Made by a program: the position numbers and the translations under genes. DNA of 64,000 nt from Dolomedes plantarius. Lineage: Eukaryota > Arthropoda > Arachnida > Araneae > Dolomedidae. The stretch spans positions 205,671,851 to 205,735,850 of the forward strand of contig OU015492.1 in assembly GCA_907164885.2 (NCBI GenBank). Reading direction: 5' to 3'. Within the stretch, counting starts at the first letter, position 1, and every line of letters begins with the position of its first letter. Below the pieces are notes generated by a model, which saw only the letters and a list, made by a program, of their open reading frames with translations, ran no database searches and was not told the DNA's origin. Shown here in pieces: positions 1 to 11,625 of the stretch.

Positions 1-934
1 CGCTTGAGTCAGGTAACGGGAGAATCCTGGGGATTGAGATGCAAGATTTGCATTTTTAATAACATTGCGAATAGAGTTAACATAAAGCCAAAAGACATAG
101 TATGTTTTGAGGAATAAAGAATTTATACAGAAATGCAACTGACATTGATTTCCTTTATAGGGCTCTAATATTACTTTGACAGCCAATTCTACTTCTAAAT
201 TATTTTCTAGAAAGTCTTGCTATATTTACTAATCAACCTTGTTGTGAAAACATCAACGTAAAACTGTTTCGGAAGCATCGGACTTGAAACTACACGGAAC
301 CGGTTTTATTTCACTCCTGATCGCCCAATCGGACATTCTCCAGATCTTCCTACAAAGTTTTAACAAGAAACATCGGGGAATTCAGCATTTGTGTAAATCC
401 TTCGTAGACCAGTTGAGCCTCCCTTTCTTATTCAAAATCTGAATAGTGTTTATTTATCTTCAGATCTGAAAATAATTTGCACATTAAATCTGATTCTCAC
501 CTTATTTCTGACTCACACCGGATTTCTGATTCTCACAAAAGTTTCTTCGATTCTGTTTTTCCAATTATCAGATTTAAACTTTTTTCGTTCTTATTTTCAT
601 AAAATTTTGGGTTCTGCGTGATATTAATTTCTCGTCTTTTATTTTTCTTGCAACATCTTTTGGGCTCATTTTGGCTTCTCGTTTTGTTTTGTTTTTCCTT
701 TCTTTAAAGCCACTTGGCTGAAAATGTGTCTCCTCAGATGCGATGCTTCTCATCTCCCGATTATGGCGGCGTATTACGACATCGTATCAAAGTAAAGATT
801 CGTTTGTGTGATTTATCCGTTTCGGGTTTTCCACATTTGTTATTTTTCTTGTCTGAAAATCACTTCTAATGGTTTAATAAGCAACAGGAGAGGTTACATG
901 CTTTGACCTAAGAATAGCCTCCTCATTTGTGAAC
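1..934. other. intron or 3' flank, nothing recognised
   Basis: AT-rich sequence with no long frame, TIR pair or repeat that I could identify. The missing last exon of the IRSp53-like gene could lie here or further left, but no minus-strand segment with good splice signals was recognised. Confidence 0.5.
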
Positions 935-1624
935 TTAAGGGAACAATGGACCTCAACCTCAAATATTTTTATTTATCAATTGGTAAGTGTACACACAGAA
1001 CGATAATAATTAATTATCCTTTCTACTACATTCAGGACTATTATAATTCAAAATAAAGTTTTTTGGCAGAATATTGCCTATTTTTCAATTTTTTATCAAA
1101 AATTCTAACGTTATTTAAAATGCTCCATCCGCATTCTATGTCATTTTAAAACCTTAATTTTTTTAATATAAGTTTACCATATGTTTAACAGAATTGTGCA
1201 TTGATATTTTTCTTGTAGGAATTCAAAGTCTTAAATTACTTGTTTTTTTATTATGCCTGTTGTTTTTTTTTTATGCTTTGCATATTTTTACCTCATTTCA
1301 TGGTTTAAAAATTTGATAAATATTTGGGATTTCAAAGAACTGTGCACAGTTTTATGACAAACCCTTCAGTTGATAATCCTTATAAATTTGGAATAAATTT
1401 TTTAAAAATCAATGTGCAAGGATAATTTTCAAAAGTTCTTGAATTTTTGAAGAATTTTTTTGAAAAAAAAACTCTTATTCTTCCCCAAAATACTTATTCG
1501 TGAATTCTGAATGAATTTAATGAAGTAAAAAATAATCTTAATTACACTCATGTTGTATATTAAGCAATTAAATTTTTTATTGAAAATTTAAAAAGCGAGA
1601 TTGAACGTCTCTTGTCCTCTTCAA
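935..1624. mobile_element. TTAA-flanked MITE, family A, copy 1
   Basis: The left end reads TTAAGGGAACAATGGACCTC. The right end is the diverged inverted version, with GAACGTCTCTTGTCCTCTTC near 1605-1624. Interior blocks (TTTTTTGGCAGAATA, ACTACATT) recur in the copies at 16137 and 53157. There is no coding capacity. The right-hand TTAA is no longer exact, so this copy is old. Confidence 0.6.
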
Positions 1625-2920
1625 AAAATTTTGAATTTAATATTGTTAGTATTCATAGTACCACCTCCAATTTAAACTAAATAGTATTTTTCAATTAAAC
1701 TGACAAACTTACACAAATGCTTTTCGCCCAAAAATGCACTTTAGTAGCTTTACATATTTTTCACTCACCTGTCATATACAATTTGTCTCATTTCTATGTC
1801 CGTTCAGAAAGTGCTCGGGAAATAAATTTCCACATTCTTATAATTCCCTGTAAATCCTCTAACTCTCAAGTGCTCGATTTTATTTTAATTTTTGCCTGTT
1901 TTCGACGAATTTTTAAACGGAGGATGATAAATTAATGGGAGCTGCTAAACAAATTTATGGAGTTGTTTGTAATATGATAAATTGCTGTTGCTCACAAGAG
2001 TAGTTTCTTCCTCTCGCTCTCCATTTACGTCAAAGTACTCTTTGCTTTACGCCTGTGTATATGAAGCAATAAATCAATGTGTTCAGGGAATAAAAAGAAC
2101 CAGTGGATTTTAAACTGTACGGTTAAAATTACTTCAATAACGGTTGAAGGTTTGAAATTATTAATTCAGATTCTAATTTATGTAAAAAGAATTTTACATG
2201 GAGGGAAGTGAATCCCGTGAACTTCCTATTTTTAAATAAAGAGTATTTAATCTTTGAAGTGTTGGAAATTCCCTGCTGTCCTTTAAGTTTTGTGAGAACG
2301 ATTTAAGTGTAACTTAATTAATGATAACATATGCGCGCGTTTTCAACTTTATGAATGCAGTGACTAAAATTTTAAGTGGTTTGAAAAGTTTAAATTGATC
2401 TTAATGCTACACCAAGCTATTAATATTTCAAATCATAAATATGTGTTTAATGTGAATGAGAAATTTCCCCAAGTTCGAAAAGGGTTTATGATGTTATGAA
2501 TATTCTTCTAAAAATGACTATATGAATTTCAGAGCTTGATCATTAATTAAAATCACTATATTTACATTAAACGTGCAATATCAGGGTGTGCAAATTCATA
2601 TTGCACTTCAAAGGGCGAAATTTTCTTTTGGGATCACTTTAATATCAGTGTTAGAGAAAATGTATAAAATATAGATTTGTCTGGTGGAGGAAGAAATTGA
2701 GTGGAATACATAGATATAAGAGTTTATGAGGAAACATGAGCTTCACTTTTTCCATTAATATTGCAGTTTCACTCTCTTCAACTCCAATGATTTTAAAACA
2801 AATATAGAAAGTTAACTGCTTAAGACTTTTTCAGCTTAGTGTTTCAAATGTAATGTATTTATACAACTTTCGAAAATACTTTGTCACGTTTCAGTAACTC
2901 ATACTTAAGACTTATTTTAT
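1625..2920. other. intronic or flanking DNA, nothing recognised
   Basis: AT-rich, one spurious short frame, no repeat pair or TIR seen. Confidence 0.5.
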
Positions 2921-3605
2921 TTAAGGGGGTCCGGGACACATTTAAATTTTTTTTTATTTATTGAGTTAAAATTTGAATTTTTTTTATGGTCAACCATATA
3001 ATTTGTAAACAAAATCACTTCATAAAACTTCTCAAAATGTTTTTACAAAATTTTAAATTTTAAAAATTTTTTAAAAAGTGGGGTAATTTAAAATTATTTG
3101 TCGAATTTCAATCCTTTATCATTTAATTAAACAGAAATATATAAGTTTTAATTTTGATTCAGCATTATTTGAAATATTAATTTTTAAAGAAATTAAAAAT
3201 AATTAGATTAAAAATTACAAAAAAAAATTATGTAACTTATTTTTTAAAAATCACATTTTTAAAAGTAAATATTTTATTTAAATTTGCTGAATCAAAATTA
3301 AAGTAAAATAATTTAAAAAGACATGTTCCAAGTTTCAACCATTTAACTTTAACGGTTCTTGACTTATGACAATTTTAAGACGAAAAATGGGAAAAAAACC
3401 CATCATGAAGAAAAACGCACTTACAGGTTTAAACAAAGATTGGGTACTATTAGAATGTTGCAAAAAAAATAATAATTTCTCCTGTTCTAATTAAGATAGA
3501 AACATGATTTAAACGTCATTTTCAGCGTAAAAGAACACGGAAATTTTTAATGCAATAAAACTTTTTTCGAAAATTTGAACAATTTTGTGTCCTGGACCCC
3601 CTTAA
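2921..3605. mobile_element. TTAA-flanked MITE, family B, copy 1
   Basis: Bounded by TTAAGGGGGTCCGGGACACA on the left and TGTGTCCTGGACCCCCTTAA on the right, a 20-bp near-perfect terminal inverted repeat with TTAA at both outer edges, as expected for piggyBac-type targeting. The interior is AT-rich and non-coding. A second, inverted copy is at 43316-44039. Confidence 0.75.
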
Positions 3606-3954
3606 TGTAACTGAAAACATGTCAGTGTGTAGAAAGACATTATGAATCAAATGGATATGTGGTCATGGCGTATCATTGCATCAGAATGTCTTACTTGAAA
3701 CGCTTTCTATTATCAGTCTGACTGAACTTTTCTTTAGACGTTTCTTTAAGCCACCGTAAGAGGGCTTATTACTTTGTGGCGGATTTTAAGCTATTTCCTG
3801 TGCCAGCCGATCAGTTTTAAAAGCAGCCCAAAACGAGCAGTTGCAAAACATTGACACATCCTTTCCTTACGTAGTAATGTATTGCTCTAACCGGGATCTT
3901 TAATTACCATTGAGACATAAAAGTTAAAATGTGTCACAAAGTTGCACTGAAGAG

Positions 3955-4714
3955 TGGGGCTACTTTGTGACATCTGTGCATTCGCCTTGAAATCCAAGAG
4001 GAAAAATTATTTGAGACAAAGTTAGATTGTAAAAAGCTTATTAAAACTCAATTATATACACCTATTAAAAATATTGGATAGCTTTATATATATCTTTGAC
4101 AACAAAGAGACCTCGAGTGCCCAGGGCAGACATCAGTTCTTTGAGAAGATGAGAAAATTCGTCTTTCGGCACATTCTGCTCCTTCGGGTAGTTTTAATTC
4201 AGGTAGTCAATACATCTCTCTCTCCAGTGGTACTTTAGAGGAAGGAAAAATGCAACATCGAGCGGCTGGAGGAGGTGGGTCGACTTTGTGTGTTATTTTG
4301 TGACAGTGTCAATGTGTCACAAAGTAACCCCGTTACCTTTCGATATTTAGGTTATGTTCTCATATCTCTCGGAAATATCACTACACAAAAGTTATATTGC
4401 TCCACAATCTAACCAACATATTGACAATAAAAACTAATTACCTATGGTAGTTGGTTGTATAAGGTGTTAGCCTTTAGCATGCAAATTTTCCGAAGTTTGA
4501 GTCAATAGCTTGACAACGGGTTTGAACAATACACTGGCCAGCGAAGACAAATGGTGCGCAGAAGCTTCACACACTGGCCGCTAGGTGTCTGTATGTCAGA
4601 CAAACTGTTGGCGTTATTCTTTGCCTTCCAGGTATCACCGGTGAGGCGAAAGATCCGTAATACGAAAAAATTATTATGTGTCACAAAGTTACCCCTGCAG
4701 TCACAAAGTAACCC
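3955..4714 (-). mobile_element. pogo-like DNA element remnant
   Basis: The ends carry GGGGCTACTTTGTGACA (3956-3972) and its inverted relative GTCACAAAGTAACCC (4700-4713). Related motifs of the form GTCACAAAGTNACCCC recur at about 3931, 4316 and 4678, like subterminal transposase sites. The interior holds a decayed transposase end (see 4087-4296). The exact ends and target duplication are not certain. Confidence 0.5.
4087..4296 (-). pseudogene. pogo/Tigger-type DDE transposase C-terminal fragment
   Basis: Read on the minus strand this gives STHLLQPLDVAFFLPLK, then WRERCIDYLN, a stop codon, and YPKEQNVPKDEF. The STHxLQPLDV block is a hallmark of the end of the DDE_1 (pogo/Tigger, CENP-B-related) transposase core. 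Only about 70 codons remain, with at least one in-frame stop, so it is non-functional. It lies inside the TIR-bounded remnant at 3955-4714, which agrees with this origin. Confidence 0.6.
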
Positions 4715-5685
4715 AATCTCTCGGCATTAAAATCTGTTCCCTGACCTTATTAAAACGAAACAGATATGTTTGTGTTGTCCCTTTTAAAAAGATGCATGTT
4801 AAACTGTATGAAACATTCAAGAGTAATCAAAACTAACACAAATTTTTTTAACATTTATTTCTTGAACCAAAATAAACTATCTACCATTAAAATTTTCTCA
4901 ATAAACAATTACTACATATTTAAAATTACATATGAAAATGAAACAATTATATGTTGGATCTTCACAATAATACAATAAATTGTTGACTCTGAAGAATTTC
5001 ATTTCACGGAAAAAAAATGTTATTGATTATTTACAGTCCTTAGGAGATATGCTGCTTGTTGTAGTTAAATCATCTTCCTTTTGTACATTTTATAAATAAG
5101 CTTATATACATGTCAATAGGTTGGTTGTACTATTCACATATTTTTTTTAATCTTGTTTCAAATTTTAAGATATCATTGGAGCCGATCTGTCATTCGTGAT
5201 GACTTTGCGTAGCTTTACACTCGCAAATATATTATCCCTGAAAGAGAAGTAAACAAATCAGCGTTTTAGTCAGCAAACATAGGTCTCCAATCCTATAACA
5301 GATAAGTAGTTGACTAAATAATAATAGAAATTTGCAGCAACAGGGGAGAAAATTAATTTAAAATTTCTCTCATGATGTTTATTATTACATCAAATACCAG
5401 TCAGTGTTCATTAACTACAAATTTTAAAAAAAGGATCATGGTAATATAATTTCCAGTGATTACGAAAGTGGCCTGAGTCAAGAATCTAGAAAATATGAGT
5501 TTATCAAGTATTTCTTGTTGAATTCTTTTACATTACTGTAATCTGAAGCAATCTTTACAAAATTATAAAAATTGAGCCATTAGATTGAGTTGGTTGGTGC
5601 GTCACTAAAGAGTTCAGTTCATGTTCAAGCTTAAACCGTTAAATATCTCGAAACGAAAAATACATGATTTAGACCACTTTCATAA
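4715..5685. other. intronic or flanking DNA, nothing recognised
   Basis: AT-rich DNA without a supported gene. A 70-codon frame at 4766-4978 is low complexity and not credible. Confidence 0.5.
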
Positions 5686-5826
5686 CACAGGCCAACGATG
5701 AAAAAACTTTTTGAATAAATTTGCCTTATTCTTGTGGCTTTTAGTGTGCTGAAACCGAATATGACTATAACAAAGTCGTATCACCCACCATTTTTTTTCA
5801 CATTTCAACACTAAATATTTAAAGAA

Positions 5827-6408
5827 ATGACATTTTTAGCGAATTCAGCGCCGCAAGCTAACCGCCAGCAATATGTCTTCACCAAATTCCCATGTTTTTT
5901 ATGTGAATGGGACGGTAGGGCAAGAGATCAACATTTGTCCAGAAAGATCTGGCCTAAAAGAAAATCTTTAAAGCCTGGAGAGAAGAACATTCTGCGCAAG
6001 AAACTCATGGACCCGGAAAACATTTTGCTGTCACCTCTACACATAAAATTAGGCCTAATGAAACAGTTTATGAAAGCCTTATCCAAAGACGGAGAATGTT
6101 TCAAATATATCTACGAGAAGTTTCCTCATCTATCAGAAGCAAAATTGGAAGGCGTGTTTGTTGGGCCTGACAACCGAAAAATTATGTTCGATCCCAACTT
6201 TGAATCAAAAATTACTATAAAAGAGAGCGAGGCTTGGGTATCATTCAAGCAGATTGTGACCAAATTCTTGGGCAACAAAAAAGGACCCACATTATATTTC
6301 TATTGTAGCCAACATGCTGGAAGAGTTCAAAAAGTTAAGCTGTTTGAGAAGCCTCAAGACTCCCTTTTTGAACAGTCACCTTGATTTTTTCCCAGATAAT
6401 TTGGGTGA
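5827..6408 (+). pseudogene. degraded repeat-family ORF with PCFLCEWD motif
   Basis: The frame gives 185 codons with the blocks FPCFLCEWDGRARDQH, LSPLHIKLGLMKQF and WVSFKQIVTKFLGNKK. These are characteristic of a highly repeated, uncharacterised protein family annotated again and again in arthropod genomes. A stretch near residues 155-180 looks foreign to that family. At about 6373 the homologous reading continues in another frame (SHLDFFPDNLGD then stop), so at least one frameshift and a deletion are present. The N-terminal half of the family protein is missing. It lies inside the TIR element at 5686-12378 and stops just before the retrotransposon insertion. Biochemical function unknown. Confidence 0.6.
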
Positions 6409-6447
6409 TTAAGCACCAAAACTTACATAAGAATCAGCTATTAACGT

Positions 6448-7159
6448 TGTGAAGAATAGGAAATTCTTCAAGCAGTCAGTCGTGTGAATATTTGATGTGT
6501 CTTTGTCACCCCTGTCCTTGGCAACAGAGGGGGGCGCGAACTGGGTTGAACCCTGGTGTCAAGCTAACTGACTGATGGTCATCGCCGGACTGAGGGCGGT
6601 ATTTCCTCCCCTTGTCTACTGGAAAGAGGGTGTCAGCTGGCGACAAAGGCCACACACGTAGAGTCCGGCATTCTTCATGCACAAAAGTGCGGTTCGTTAC
6701 GCTAAGCCCTCGGCGTGAGAAATTCTCGAATGTTGGAAATAGCTGATGTCACTGATTTCAGCAAATCAACGTCGAAACACAAAAACCAACGCATGATAGG
6801 ACGAAATATGTTCCAGGGAGGTGCTTAGAGTTTTCTTGGAGAACCTCGGACCGAAAACGAGGCAGAGAGACTTGAGATCTACTCTCAGAAGGTGACTGAT
6901 ACCTGCGGCCTTGGGCCAGATTACATTTTTGGGAACTTTGAATCCCGGGCTTAGTGCCGTTTCATATAGTCAGTGAACTCTGACTGTTTGGGGAAGAAGT
7001 TTAACTCCCCGGTGCCTTAGGGCGATTTTGACAGTAAAATTTTGGTGTAACTGAAGTGTACATATTGTATATAATTAAATACATAATTTTAAAACCTAAA
7101 CTCCGTATCTTGAATTAATCTATGTCCAGCTACCTGGGAGAAGTGTTCATATCGTCACA
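6448..7159 (+). repeat. 5' LTR of retrotransposon 1
   Basis: 712 bp, starting TGTGAAGAATAGG and ending ATATCGTCACA. Preceded by ACGT, the target duplication. I found no difference from the 3' LTR on side-by-side reading. Confidence 0.95.
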
Positions 7160-7903
7160 GTCTTATTATATAGATTAATTAAAGTGGTGGCAGCGGTGTT
7201 GATCGATCCCTCCACCTGAAGATTCCTGTGAGTAGTAATATATACAGAGTTTTGCCAAGTTGGGCGTTCCGATCTACTTTCTTCGAACTGTGATTCCTGT
7301 AAATAGCAAGTTGGATTATTTTGCTGAACCTGCCTTGTGCGTGTCTACTTGTCGTCAAACTCCAATTTCTGTGAACTGAAAGTTAGAGAGAATCGTCGAG
7401 TGGTGCTTTCCTGTCTGCAATCTACTAGACTTTGTTACGTAGTGCACGAAATCTTCCTGACGTCCCGCTTCTTCAATTAAGGCTAACTGTTTGCAACGTT
7501 AAACAGAACCATTGTGGTCTTCTGTTCCGTCTTCATGCTGATCATCAAGAGCAGTCGTCAAAGCAGTGAGTACTATATGGTTTTCATTTCTCTATTGGGT
7601 TACTGAGGCAATTGAATAATAGTGTTCTTTTTTTTGTGTGTCATTCAACTTAAATCATTGCTAGTTGTGTTTCATAGATAAAGTTGTGTTTAAATATACT
7701 AGTAAAACAAATCTTAAAAATAACAGAGTAAAATAATTTAGTTTTGTATAATATAAAAGTGCATTTGAATGTGCAAAGTTATTTAGTATATCATAATTGA
7801 ATTTAAGCTTAAACTGTAGTGAGCTAATTAAATTTTTGTGTGTTTTGTGTTAGAATTGTTGTGTGTAAAATTTAGGGTAAGGTTAAATTCTCTAACTGAA
7901 ATC
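7160..7903 (+). other. leader of retrotransposon 1
   Basis: 744 bases between the 5' LTR and the chosen Gag start, with no long frame. It contains GTGAGT-type and GTAATAG-type sites that could serve splicing, but nothing decisive. Confidence 0.5.
7185..7196 (+). other. candidate primer binding site
   Basis: TGGTGGCAGCGG begins 26 bases after the 5' LTR. A PBS must begin with TGG to pair with a tRNA CCA end. The distance is long for a Gypsy element and I could not assign the tRNA, so this is tentative. Confidence 0.35.
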
Positions 7904-10900
7904 ATGGCTTATTTATCTAAAGCCCTTAAGGCTGATTTGGTTTCACTCGCGGAAGATCTTGGAGTTTGTGCCAATTCCGATATGAACAAAAACGAAATTA
8001 GGAGACTAATAATGTCAGATGAGGGTTATGATGAAGAAAACGCGAAAGCAATGTTAGAAGCGATTGAACGTGAAAACCAGTTAAAGTTTGAGAGAGAGAG
8101 GGAACAGCGCGCTTACGAATTGGAGAGACTCAAAATAATAGGCTCAGGAAGTGGTAGAGTGTCAACTCCTGAACCGTTAGAAAACTCTCTAAGGAGATCT
8201 TCTCCAGAAATGAGGAGGATGATGCCGAAATTTATTCTAGAGGAGACAGACATAAGTTTGTTTTTGGCTATGTTTGAGCTCCAAGCTAAAAATCTTGATA
8301 TAGATGAAGCAGAATGGGCAACCCAACTTCTTTCGTTATTGCCGCTCGAAGTAGGTCAGATTGTTTTACGTGAGTCAGAACAAGACTCAAGAGATTATAA
8401 GTACGTAAAGAAAATCTTGCTAGACCGTTTTAAACTGAGTCCAGATACCTTTAGGCAGAAATTCCTGCAACACACCCGCAAAGCAAATTCAAGGTGGAAA
8501 GATTTCGCTTATGAATTGCAGAGCTATTTTAATGGGTGGATTGAGGGGCTAGGAATAAATACTTTCGAGGCTTTGAAACAACTCGTGATTGCGGACCAAA
8601 TTAAGAGACGCGTAAATAGCGAGATGCAGGAACACTTCTTAGATGAATGGGGGAGCATTGTTTCACCTTCAGTGTTAGCCGAAAAACTGGATCGTTACGA
8701 GTCAGTAAGACAAGGTAAACGAATCACAAATAATGGAAGGAAGGAATTTCAGGTGCGAAAACAAATTGATTTGGGGTTTAGGAATGAGGGGAAAGCCAAA
8801 CCAGAAAAACAAGTTGATGGGCAATCTACCTCCCCAAGCAAAAACTCATATTTAAAATATGAAACAAAATTTAAAGAGTTTGATAAGCGAAAACCTCTTC
8901 GCTGTTATGAATGTAATTCGGAGGAGCATTTACGTCCAAAGTGTCCTTTCCGAAAAAAGAGAGATGCGGAGACTCTGAATAATATTGAACAAAACGATGA
9001 TGTGGACAAATGGTTGAAACCATATTTGAGTGTGGCCAAGGTCAATGGCGTCCAAACTCAAGTCTTACGAGATTCGGGAGCCACTTTTGATCTGGTCTCA
9101 CAGAAGTACACTCCGCCAGAGACCTTTACGGGCGAAGTCGTTTGGGTAAAACAACCCCTTGACACGGAAGCAAAATGCCTCCCTGTGGCCAGGATAGAGT
9201 TAGAAGGGACATTCGGGCGCGTGACCACAAAGGCCGCTGTGTTCGATAATTCGCTAAACCAAGACAGTTACATTTTGGGGAATCGTACTTTTGTTCTTCT
9301 TTGTGAAGGCGCGGGAAAAGGGGGCGGAGTTCAGGAACTAAACGCCGTCGCGCGCTCGCAAAGCAAATCGGAAGAGAAAGAATCCGGGGTTGAGACAGCT
9401 GATAACGTTTCTGAGCCGGCTATTGTTCTCCGTGCAGAGGTTCCGATCGAGGAGAAAATAGACTTACAGTTAGAGGGACGGAATGTTGTGTCAAGTGACC
9501 CTAACCTGCTGATTTGTACACCATCAGAATTAAAATCCGCTCAAATTGAGTGTGATGATTTAAAAACGATTTGGGATAAATTGAAGACGGATGGGGAAAA
9601 AAACATTCAGGGACAGTATGTGACCGAAATCGTAGTCTCTCCGTACACGTTAGGGCGGGAAAATGCTCTAGAAAAGATAAGCGTTAAAGCAAAAGGAAGC
9701 GTTATCCTCAAGAAAGGCGATCGTGATGAGTTACAAATATCAGAATTGAGAAATCTGGAAAACTTCCTGTCAGAAGGTGGGGAAAATAACGAATATACTG
9801 TGTCAGCTATTTGTGAAATTTATGTATCGTATCTTTGGAATATAACACGTAAATCAGCTGGTAGAATGTCGCCGATAGATCAGTCACTATGTTCGGATCT
9901 AGTCGATTTATTTAGGAGCCAAAAGAAATTCTATGTTTTGATAGGAATTCACAATTATCACAAGTGGGCTCATAAGTTCATTCTTTGTGCTCGACCTAGA
10001 GCCCTTGAAAGATTGTTAGGAACAGGTAAATGTTTTGTTCAGCTGACGTACAACTTTTCATGTTTTAATTACGTAATTCTCTATATGTATTTTGGAACCT
10101 TCGATTACCGTGCAAGAAACGCGGGTTTTAGTATTGGATGGTATGAAATAGAGTGCGAATTAGTCTTAACTAACTTAAGAGACATGCTTACTCCGTATGT
10201 AAGGGAGAAGAATTCGCGAATGAAAGTGCGTTGCTTTAAAGAAACGTGCATTATCTCCGGATTCGACTTGGTCGAGATCTCCAGTCACCATGTGGAGACT
10301 CCCGTCGGTTTTGTCAGTGAATCGGGCATGAGTGTGAAAATTGTTCTGTATAAAATTAATTTTCTTTCTGAACGTGTTGGTATAATTATCAAAGTCGGCG
10401 GGGTTGCCAATGTGAACGTGAATGTTTCATTCTTGAATACAAACTATGAACCCTATAGAGATGTACCGGCAGAACTTTTACCGGACTCACCCACCGAATT
10501 AAGAGGTATAACTCGTGTCTCTTCCTTTGTAATCTCAAATACAGATATTTTGTCTTGTGTGACCAATGGTAAATTGTTTATAAACGTTGAAGGCATAACT
10601 TATTTCCTACGAGGCAGATCAGATCTTCCAGTAGATCTGAGTTACTTTACTTGGGACAATAAAACCTGGATTAATGAGTTATCAGGAGATTGGAAGGGAT
10701 TGTTTAAAGCTGGCAAGTTAGGTGTTATCACGTTGATTGTAGAAAGTGAAGTGTTTAAGGTTAACCGTTCTAGACTAGCAGGCCGATCTCGCTTCTTTTA
10801 TGCATTATTTTATCAAGATGATTACCTGAAAAGCGTCCTCGAACTTCGGGACACTGGACCTCGTAGTATACGGATAAGGCATACGCTTATTTACGACGGT

Positions 10901-11395
10901 ACATTCAGCCGCATACATGACCCTCCGTTAGAGGAATTCATTAAACTCTATAAAGTTTCTGTGAAGGGTAAAATTCAGTGTATAACAAAATTTCCCGCAC
11001 CTTATGCGTCTGATTTCGAGCGCGAATTCATTATACAATGTGATGCCTCTGATGTTGCGATCGGGGTAGTACTAACACAAATGTTTGGGGCAGTACAATA
11101 TCCTGTCTTGTATCTTAGTCGGAAATTTAGCCCAGCTGAGAAGAATTACTCGAAAATAGAACGGGAGTGCGCGTCGATAATTTTCGCGGTTCTGAAACTA
11201 CATTTTTATTTAGAAGGTGCAAATTTAAAAATCATAACGGACCACAAACCGTTGAAGTGGTTAAAAAATCACCCCGGCACGAATTCCAGGATTCTTCGGT
11301 GGTACTTAATTCTGCAACCGTATAACTTTACTATTGAACACCGGGCTGGAAAGTTTAACCAGAATGCAGATACGCTTAGCCGTATGTCTTGCTAA
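7904..11395 (+). CDS. Gag-protease-MATH/BTB-like-RNase H fusion ORF
   Basis: Start chosen at ATG 7904 because Gag-like sequence (MAYLSKALKADLVSLAED) begins there; the frame opens at 7838. The product is 1,163 residues with no stop. Residues about 1-330 are Gag. A CX2CX4HX4C zinc knuckle (CYECNSEEHLRPKC) starts near 333 and the aspartic protease motif LRDSGATFD is near 390. Residues about 600-1030 have no retroviral similarity. Within them, residues about 926-1025 resemble a BTB domain (FKVNRSRLAGRSRFF, then LIYDGTF), and the preceding part resembles TRAF-like MATH sequence of TD-POZ proteins (MSVKIVL, ISNTDILSC). From about 1036 a Gypsy RNase H starts abruptly (DFEREFIIQCDASD) and keeps its acidic residues (CDAS, ERE, TDH, NADTLSR). 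No RT or integrase is present. Gag/PR/RNase H assignment is firm, BTB is moderate and MATH is weaker. Confidence 0.85.
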   Translation: MAYLSKALKADLVSLAEDLGVCANSDMNKNEIRRLIMSDEGYDEENAKAMLEAIERENQLKFEREREQRAYELERLKIIGSGSGRVSTPEPLENSLRRSSPEMRRMMPKFILEETDISLFLAMFELQAKNLDIDEAEWATQLLSLLPLEVGQIVLRESEQDSRDYKYVKKILLDRFKLSPDTFRQKFLQHTRKANSRWKDFAYELQSYFNGWIEGLGINTFEALKQLVIADQIKRRVNSEMQEHFLDEWGSIVSPSVLAEKLDRYESVRQGKRITNNGRKEFQVRKQIDLGFRNEGKAKPEKQVDGQSTSPSKNSYLKYETKFKEFDKRKPLRCYECNSEEHLRPKCPFRKKRDAETLNNIEQNDDVDKWLKPYLSVAKVNGVQTQVLRDSGATFDLVSQKYTPPETFTGEVVWVKQPLDTEAKCLPVARIELEGTFGRVTTKAAVFDNSLNQDSYILGNRTFVLLCEGAGKGGGVQELNAVARSQSKSEEKESGVETADNVSEPAIVLRAEVPIEEKIDLQLEGRNVVSSDPNLLICTPSELKSAQIECDDLKTIWDKLKTDGEKNIQGQYVTEIVVSPYTLGRENALEKISVKAKGSVILKKGDRDELQISELRNLENFLSEGGENNEYTVSAICEIYVSYLWNITRKSAGRMSPIDQSLCSDLVDLFRSQKKFYVLIGIHNYHKWAHKFILCARPRALERLLGTGKCFVQLTYNFSCFNYVILYMYFGTFDYRARNAGFSIGWYEIECELVLTNLRDMLTPYVREKNSRMKVRCFKETCIISGFDLVEISSHHVETPVGFVSESGMSVKIVLYKINFLSERVGIIIKVGGVANVNVNVSFLNTNYEPYRDVPAELLPDSPTELRGITRVSSFVISNTDILSCVTNGKLFINVEGITYFLRGRSDLPVDLSYFTWDNKTWINELSGDWKGLFKAGKLGVITLIVESEVFKVNRSRLAGRSRFFYALFYQDDYLKSVLELRDTGPRSIRIRHTLIYDGTFSRIHDPPLEEFIKLYKVSVKGKIQCITKFPAPYASDFEREFIIQCDASDVAIGVVLTQMFGAVQYPVLYLSRKFSPAEKNYSKIERECASIIFAVLKLHFYLEGANLKIITDHKPLKWLKNHPGTNSRILRWYLILQPYNFTIEHRAGKFNQNADTLSRMSC

Positions 11396-11604
11396 TGAAT
11401 GTGTAAATAGAATTAGTTCTTACAACAATTGTACTTGAAAGTGTGTTTTTTTTTTGTTTTATTTTTTTTTCGTATGCTGTTATTTATGTTTATTTAGGTT
11501 AGTTAAAGTATAGTAGTGTAAATTATGTGCTTAAAGTTGCTTGCCTCAGAGCTCAAGTGTAGAGGTGGAAACACATATATGTACCACACTGTATCCCCGA
11601 ACTA
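11396..11604 (+). other. 3' untranslated part of retrotransposon 1
   Basis: About 210 non-coding bases between the RNase H stop and the polypurine tract. T-rich, no frame. Confidence 0.6.
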
Positions 11605-11607
11605 TGA

Positions 11608-11625
11608 TGTAAGGGTGGGGGAAGC
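11608..11625 (+). other. polypurine tract of retrotransposon 1
   Basis: GTAAGGGTGGGGGAAGC directly abuts the TGTG of the 3' LTR. A purine-rich stretch here is the expected plus-strand primer site. Confidence 0.7.

Noticed and set aside
4502..4684. 60-codon minus-strand frame as an IRSp53 exon
   Set aside because: It lies within the pogo-like remnant, has no good splice signals and no similarity to the gene.
10800..10850. FYQDDYLKSVLE as a reverse transcriptase YxDD box
   Set aside because: No other RT motif surrounds it and the context fits a BTB domain better, so I treated the YQDD as coincidence.
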